Assembly (NCBI GenBank): GCA_902729315.2
Contig: LR746276.1
Coordinates: forward strand, 5,716,169-5,780,168
Length of the DNA: 64,000 bases
From: Spirodela intermedia
Taxonomy: Eukaryota > Streptophyta > Magnoliopsida > Alismatales > Araceae
Direction of reading: 5' to 3'
Positions within the stretch are counted from its first letter, which is position 1, and every line of letters begins with the position of its first letter. Under the pieces are notes generated by a model, which worked only from the letters and a program-made list of their open reading frames with translations, had not been told where the DNA came from and ran no database searches. Made by a program: the position numbers and the translations under genes. Positions 57,540 through 64,000 of this stretch are shown piece by piece.

Positions 57540-60500
57540 AGTTACACCCCTGAAATCCTCCCACCACACGAATTTCCTCTTCCTCGCCGAATTTTTTTCT
57601 TCAATCGTTAGAAGTGATCTATGATGGGATGACGATCAGTTCTGGTTTCGGACGATCAAATGCGGTTAACGGTGACGACAACTCTGCCCTGCACAGAAAA
57701 TGAACCTGGCTCATACTATCTTCAGGAAAAATTATAATGTGTCAATTGAATATTATTCTGTAAAGCTGGTCTCAAATATGCATGATATTTTATATCACTC
57801 ATTTGATAAAAAAAGAAAGAATAATGTCTATTGTTTGTGAGGAAAATAAAAGCGCGTAGGGAATCATGTCTTGTCAAATTAGATGTCTATTAAAAAAACA
57901 TGAAGCTAAAATTTGGACTACCGACACGATTCCTAACTTGTGATTACGACTGCTGTTGTTCTGATCACTTTGGAAATAAAAAATCCAGTGGTCGGGCACG
58001 CTAGACTAAGTCATTAGCAAAACGCTAGAGATTAAATTTGTTTTGGACCAAGGCCACGCTAGACTAGGTCGTCCCTTATGAATCATTGATCGGTTTGAAT
58101 AATTATCGTATTTGAATCATTACGTTAGAAGTAGAAATCGATGTGAGAATATAAGAATCCCACAAAAATCAACCCCAGTGATACTAGAAATATGCTGGAC
58201 ACATCATGATTAACCTCCAAAACCTCACGGGAGGGATAAAATCTTCGGTAGAGATGGGCCATAGCCATGCGTCAACAATGACAACACAGGAATAATTATT
58301 TAATAATATACAGCATTACTTTCTGTTAAGAAACCCTAGCTTGGGTTTTCGTCTCGTCGCCTTCTACAGTTGAATAGATCAAAAGAGGCGAAACTGAGTG
58401 TTCATGAGGTCGAGTTGAGAACGTCACTGAGGACTTTAGAATCCCCAAATAGCCACGTAGATATTTGGCCTGTCCTCTCTCACGTAAATCAGCCGTAGGC
58501 CACTTCTAACGTGGACCCGACGATGTTAGGTAGCTGTTTTACCCCGTCGAAGGGCTCTCTGCTATTTTGGATTAACTGTTCGTCATTTGAAATCATACTT
58601 CATTGACCTACGAGAATTTTTAAGGTAAAAAATTTCTGGGGTGCCTGCAGATTGCCCACGTACCACCCTCCTTGCGGAAATATTATATTTGGGACTCTTT
58701 CCAATATCTCGTGAAATCAGAATGAACAAACTACCATAAGAATTTAACGTAAAAATGTCTTAGGATAGTTTCAGACCATTTGTTCGTAATTAACTTCCCT
58801 TCCATTTGTTTGATACATACACCAAGTTCTCTTTTCTCTAGTTCTTCTCAACCCAAACCCATTATATTTTAATATGGCCAATAAGTACACCATGTGGGAA
58901 CAAACGATGTAATGATGTTCAAAGTTTAGGAAAAAGTAATATTTGGATATTTTTACCCGTGGCAAGTGTCTTAATGACAAAAATGGGTTAATGAACCTAA
59001 ATATTGTTTTAACAACTCTGCTAACCATTAGAAGACTAACCTGCTAGGGAGGGCTTCACTCAATATATGAGAATAATCACAGAGGAAAGGAAGCAATTAT
59101 GTGGAAATAAAATAAATGTTCTGTATGGCTCCTCTCGTCTTTCTTGTAACTGCTAGATTATTTTCATGTCGCCAATGGCTCAAGTCTTTCCTCACTTTGA
59201 TACATTTGTTGAAACATGTGAAAAATAATATTTGTGGAGCCCTAATGTCTTCAGAAAATTAAAAATAATGGGAATCACTCATAGAAAAAAATATTGAATA
59301 AGAGTGTATAAACAATAAAAAAGATATTATAGGATTTGTATGAAAAACCCCACGCTATGAGAAACACCATGAGAAGAGAGTCAATTCAGTGGACATGAAA
59401 AACTAGATTACACTAATAGAGTTGAATAAGTCATTTCCCTGAGTGTATGCTGCTAATTGAGTCCACCCTTTTGAGGATCTCTAGTGAATGATCATCTCAA
59501 GTCAATAGTGAATACACGATCCAACTCCATTGTGAGTTGGTAGGAGGGTTCAAGGGGATATTGCCACCTTGGTAGAACTTGAAATAAGGGCAATTACGCC
59601 TTTGGTCCCTAGGTGGTCGCCCTAACCCTGCCATATAAGTCTTTATGGACCCACTCATCACTGTTGCTTTGTTGCACTGTTGATAATGAGTTTAGGTTCT
59701 TAACCCAGAAATGTGGAAAAGCATTGTGAGAAAGGTACCAAGTTGAAAAATCCCTTTCCACCACCAACCTAGCATTTGGGCCCTCATGCACCAAAATTAG
59801 TTTGGTTCTGAATAGAAGTGGAAGCCCTGGCTTTCGAAAGTGTTGCTTTAAAGGTTGAGTGAAGGGATGATACGCAAATACTTTGAAGAAAGAAAGACCA
59901 CAAAAGCACTTTATAAAGGGGCGTCACTGCACTATTTTTTAGCTATATGAATGCTGAGCGATGCTTTTCAACCTTGGAATTCTTTTGAGGGTCTGCCAAA
60001 GAAGGAAATGTTTTTTATAGTCCTCAAGCCAGATTAATGATGAATAGTAGTGGCTCACATATCCTTCAATTTGGCAAGAAAGAGTCAAGTCACATATCTG
60101 TAACTGACAAAAAAGGTGGCCCATGGCTCTTTTAGTCTTCATCAAATAATTTAGTAAGTCAATGATTCTATATCTTGGAGACTTCTCAACTACATCCATC
60201 ACCTTTTGGTCAATGGGTACTTTCAAGTCGCCTACAGACTCTTAAAGAATGAAGGTAAAGGCGATATCATATGAAATCAGTGAAAAAGGTGAGCCACCTT
60301 TCCATATTAATGTTCACCAAGTCAAAGAGTTCACGTTATTAATTTATCGTTTCCAGGGACTCCATTAATTGGTCGATATGTGGTGTATTCTAGAATTGGG
60401 TAGAGTTTAACACTCACACACCTATTTTTCCCAGTCACACTCTTTGTATGTCTCTATTTGGAAACAATGCTAGTGAAACTCTAGTTGAAATATCTAAATA

Positions 60501-61139
60501 AAAGGCTACTCAACAAAAGAGAGATCACAAACAGACTTTCTAAAACTAATGAGAGAAGCTGCAGCCTTTTTCTATTAGCATTTTAATGAACCTTTATTTT
60601 CTATTTATTTTTTTCTCATATTTCACAAATAGCAATGCTACTTGGCACACATCATCATCCATTTCCTTTTCATAATAGATTAAAAAGTCCCTAAAAGTTG
60701 AATACCTCTTCACTGGGTTCACTTACTCATATGGCTCTCTTATACTGGTATCAAGGATGCTCAAGATAGTCACCAATATTTCCATTTACCTCTGAAGAAT
60801 TGAAAGATACTTCTCTCATATTAGTTTAAAGTTGGGGTGAACCTTGTGTCTCATTTTAAAATCAAACAAAAGATGATCTTGTAGAGACAGTTAAGAGTGA
60901 CATATCAGTCCACTAAGAGACGTCTTCCAATACTTTTCCTCTCCCTTTTTGCTTTATTTTAGGGACTGGTTTCAGGTACAAAACTTGTCACCTCCCTTTC
61001 TTAAATGGAGAATGAAAAGAGACTCAAGGACAGAAAAAGAGAGAGAACTCAAGATAGGAAAATGTTTGGGGATATGACCATATTTAAGACTTAATTGGCT
61101 TGAAAATGGCCTAATACAGCACAGGAAGTAAGAGAGTTA
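57540..61139. other. Unassigned DNA, no credible gene
   Basis: Minus frames at 58771-59028, 59609-59794 and 59939-60226 (95 aa, starting MKVPIDQKVMDVVEKSPRYR) have no domain I know. The last two may be debris of one transposable-element gene. Otherwise nothing was seen. Confidence 0.4.
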
Positions 61140-63370
61140 TTATTGCTACAATACTTCTTCAAAACTTCATATTGAAAACTTTATAAGTTTCTCATAGTTG
61201 CAATAGAACAAAAAAAGTTGCATACCATTCTGAATAGGAGATTAATTTCAAGTGTTATGAACTCCAATCAAGTTCAAATAATGTTAGAAATTATATTATA
61301 GATCAAGTGATATCTAACATCTTTGGCTGTCATAATAGATAATAATCAAATCTTGGCACGAATTAAGTTCATAGACCAAGCTTCTTAGCCATATAACTTC
61401 CTTTAACGCCTTAGTAAGTGCCATAAACTTCACTGTTTTAGTGGATAATACAATAATAGGTTGTAGTAAAACTCTTCAAATAACACCACATCCACTAACT
61501 GAAAATAAATAATTAGTTAGTGACCTCTTTTTATCAATATCTCTTGCAAGATCTGAATCAACAATCTAGTCAAGGCATCAACACTTCTCCCAAATTTTAA
61601 ACATATAGTAAAAGTACCTTGGTAAGTACCTGATGACCCACTTAACTACATGCCTATATGTTTTACCTTGATTAGTCATAGAACGACTAATGGCTTTGAC
61701 TACATGTGATATATCAAGACATGTGCAAACTATGCCATACATCATGCTGCCTACTATATTAGAAGGTGAAACATGTGACATAAGTTCTTTGTCTTTTGGG
61801 GTCTGTGGTGATAAGAAATTTAAAAGTTTAAAATGAGCAGAAAAAGGGGTGTTAACAAGCTTGACATCCCACATGTCCAAGCACTTAAGTACCTTCTCAA
61901 TGAACTTAACTTAAGTTAAATATAATTTTCTCTCACCTTGATTATTTTTTATCCGTATTCTAAGAATCTTCTTAGCTACTCTCAAATATTTCATCTCAAA
62001 TTCATTTTGAGTAAAGCTTTCAATCTACTGATTTCCAATAAATGTTTTGCTATCATGTTGTGAACATAAATCAACAAATAAATGAAGGAATCAATTAACA
62101 ATTTTCTAATAAGTACAATTGTCAAATTTACTCCAAAGAATTCATGTTGTGTCTTAAATGCATCAAATCTCTTATACCACTACCAAGGAGATTGCTTAAA
62201 GCTGCATGTAGATTTTTGAGTAAATAAATATGATTATCTTTTCCGTAATAAGAAAGCCTTCAAGTCGCTGCATATAAATTTGTTCTTCAAGATTATAATA
62301 TAGAAATGTTGTTTTGACATTTATCTATTTTAAATCTAGATTATATGATGCAACTAGAGATAATAGGACATGTATTGAGCTATGATTAACAATAGGTGGA
62401 AAACATTTACAACTAATCATGCCTTATATCTAACATCATCAACATGTTTAGTGCCTCATTTTCTCCTTGAAGAATCATTTTCAGCCAATGACTTCCTATC
62501 CTTTTAGAGCCTTTGTCAACTCACAAATCTGCTTTTTATGAAGAGATTCAATTTCTTTCTTCATAGAAACTAGCCACTTATCTCCATCCTCACAAGAGAT
62601 ATCATTTGATAATTTAGACGGCACATTGGAGTGTAAAGTCTCATCTACAATGGTCAAATATATAAGTAACCATATTTGTATAGTCATACTTGAATGGTGG
62701 TCTAGTATCTCTCTTTGACTGATCTTGGGTAAGAAAGTAATTCTGAGTTTGTAGAAATGTCTCTATAAGATGCATGTTAGGCATTGCAAGTTTTCTTTTG
62801 CTAGGAGTGCATCTTATGTGAACCTAAAATTTTAAAATCCACCTATTTTAAAGTACTATCATGAAAATTTATATTTTTTGGAAAAAACATCTTTTATCTA
62901 GGATGTAAAAATACAACTTCATGAAAGGTAACATTTCTCTCAATAAAAAGGTTAGGGGATTTAGGATCAAGAAGCCAAAACCTATATCCTTTGGCTCTAG
63001 AGACATAACTGAGGAAACTAAACTTCTTTGTCCTTAGATCTAACTTTCTATTATTAACATGGATATAAGTCAAATAATAGAAAACTCTTAAATCTAAATA
63101 ATCAAGAGGATTATCTAACTAGATTCCTTCAATAATTTTTAAGTTGATGTCACATATTGGAGATCAGTTTATAAGATGGCATGTTGTGGACACCTCTTCT
63201 GCCCAAAAGTCTTGACTAACACCTACTTTTGAAAGCATACAACAAGCTCTTTCTCTAGAGTTTTGTTCAATCTTTTTGTGTCTCTATTTTGTTGTGGAGT
63301 TTAACTAATTGTCCTATGCCTATTAATACCTTCTTTTTTATAGGAATCATTAAATTTCAAGGAGCAAAAC
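61140..63370 (-). mobile_element. Ty1/copia remnant 2
   Basis: Minus strand. The frame at 62496-62687 has SCEDGDKWLVSMKKEIESLH then KKQICEL, the start of copia RT. The frame at 61578-61880 has SNIVGSMMYGIVCTCLDISH and later HVVKWVIRYL, the copia RNase H start (VGSLMY...RPDI...H...R.L.YL). These are in the expected order on the minus strand. Stops break the frames elsewhere. It is the same family as 42680-45320. Confidence 0.75.
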
Positions 63371-63639
63371 TAGTCCTCAAGATTAGAACTGCCATGATAT
63401 CATCAACTATCACATCATTATAGGATGTCACATCATCATCATCATCAATGTCACATCAATAGAAACTACCACCTCATCCCTACTATTGATGTGTCATCCC
63501 CACATCAATGCATTGTTTGATGAATCAATGCCTCATTTTATTATTTATAAGTATCATTGTAATGACGTTTAGAAAAATAAAAGAATAAGAAATGATATAC
63601 AATAATTTGGTTAGGATTAATCAAAATCACTCTATTTAG

Positions 63640-64000
63640 GGGATGGTCATGAGAACCACTACTACTCCCAATTGGAGCATGTGACTTGATGCACCTCCAT
63701 TGCACATCCTATGAGTGTTGGCACCCTTCTTACCTCCTCCCCTTCACCCTCAAGAGCTGCCTCCTTCATCGCCACATTGTCCCATTCATTAGACATTGCT
63801 GTCTCCTTTGTTGCCAAATGTCATCTTCTGCTGCATTGTGACCACCAGTTGTCACTCTACTCAAGTTGAGTCCTCAATGTCCACCCCCTACAGTGGCTCT
63901 TGCCAATGTTACTACCTCCTCCTCCTACCTAAGCTACTGACACCTCCACTAGCACTGCTCACTCACCGTCACCACTTTCCACCTCCACAGCCTGCACCGC
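63640..64000. other. C/T-rich low-complexity edge
   Basis: Words such as 'cctccttcatcgccac' and 'cacctccac' repeat. It is similar in style to 14530-14780. The window ends inside it, and no gene is supported. Confidence 0.35.

Overview
The window is nuclear DNA of a flowering plant. The signs are AT-rich intergenic sequence, remnants of Ty3/gypsy and Ty1/copia retrotransposons, small intron-containing genes with GT/AG splice sites, (CT)n microsatellites next to genes, and an eroded copy of the conserved plant neurochondrin-like gene. The intact small genes are GC-rich, including at third codon positions, which would suit a commelinid monocot, but this is a weak inference.

The main content is a decaying tandem array of small secreted-peptide precursor genes, all on the minus strand, between about 0.8 and 57.5 kb. 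I sort them into four related families. All have an N-terminal signal peptide (often MG-S/P-x-A-x-F-F/L-P), a variable middle, and a proline-rich C-terminal motif of the form PPSP...NP....F(K/R/S)..P. Family A is single-exon and about 115 aa: A1 785-1090, A2 18421-19176, A3 38407-38757, A4 50853-51197, A5 57117-57461. Family B has two exons and about 118 aa: B1 ~2290-2592, B2 6828-7287, B3 20755-21210, B4 ~40273-40600, B5 ~54290-54760. Family C has two exons and 83 aa: C1 17259-17633, C2 34999-35440. D1 (22765-23247, 160 aa) is a larger single-exon member with Ser-Pro repeats. The C-terminus of A1 resembles the Casparian-strip-integrity-factor (CIF) class of signalling peptides (Y-G-x-x-S-P-K-P-K ... 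F-K-x-x-P). The Asp before the sulfated Tyr is missing, so I call the set CIF-like, provisionally. Best intact genes are A3, A4, A5, C2 and D1. B1, B4, B5, C1 and A2 are broken; A1, B2 and B3 have specific lesions.

Layout. Block I (0.43-3.1 kb): A1 and B1. 3.6-5.5 kb: pyrimidine-rich and AT-rich filler. Block II (5.5-8.0 kb): deleted A remnant and B2. 8-17 kb: repeat-rich DNA with a pair of ~1.4-1.6 kb direct repeats (10.2-11.8 and 15.7-17.05 kb) that look like LTRs of a non-coding element. Block III (17.06-22.6 kb): C1, A2, B3 and a copy of an unknown repeat module, followed by D1. 24-34.4 kb: GC-rich filler and a neurochondrin-like pseudogene whose intron holds a degenerate gypsy element (27.36-31.92 kb), which itself carries a DUF26 (cysteine-rich receptor-like) gene fragment. 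Block IV (34.8-42.3 kb): C2, A3, B4 and the unknown module. 42.7-46.8 kb: copia and gypsy gag debris. Block V (49.2-55.7 kb): a ~12.44-kb-spaced duplicate of Block IV, with A4, B5 and a short copia insertion. Block VI (56.7-57.5 kb): A5. 57.5-64 kb: mostly unassigned, with a second copia remnant (61.1-63.4 kb).

If expressed, the peptide genes would enter the secretory pathway, be processed near basic residues and act as apoplastic signals. Family A and D1 upstream regions carry TTGAC[C/T] W-box motifs about 90-140 nt before the start codon, hinting at WRKY control.
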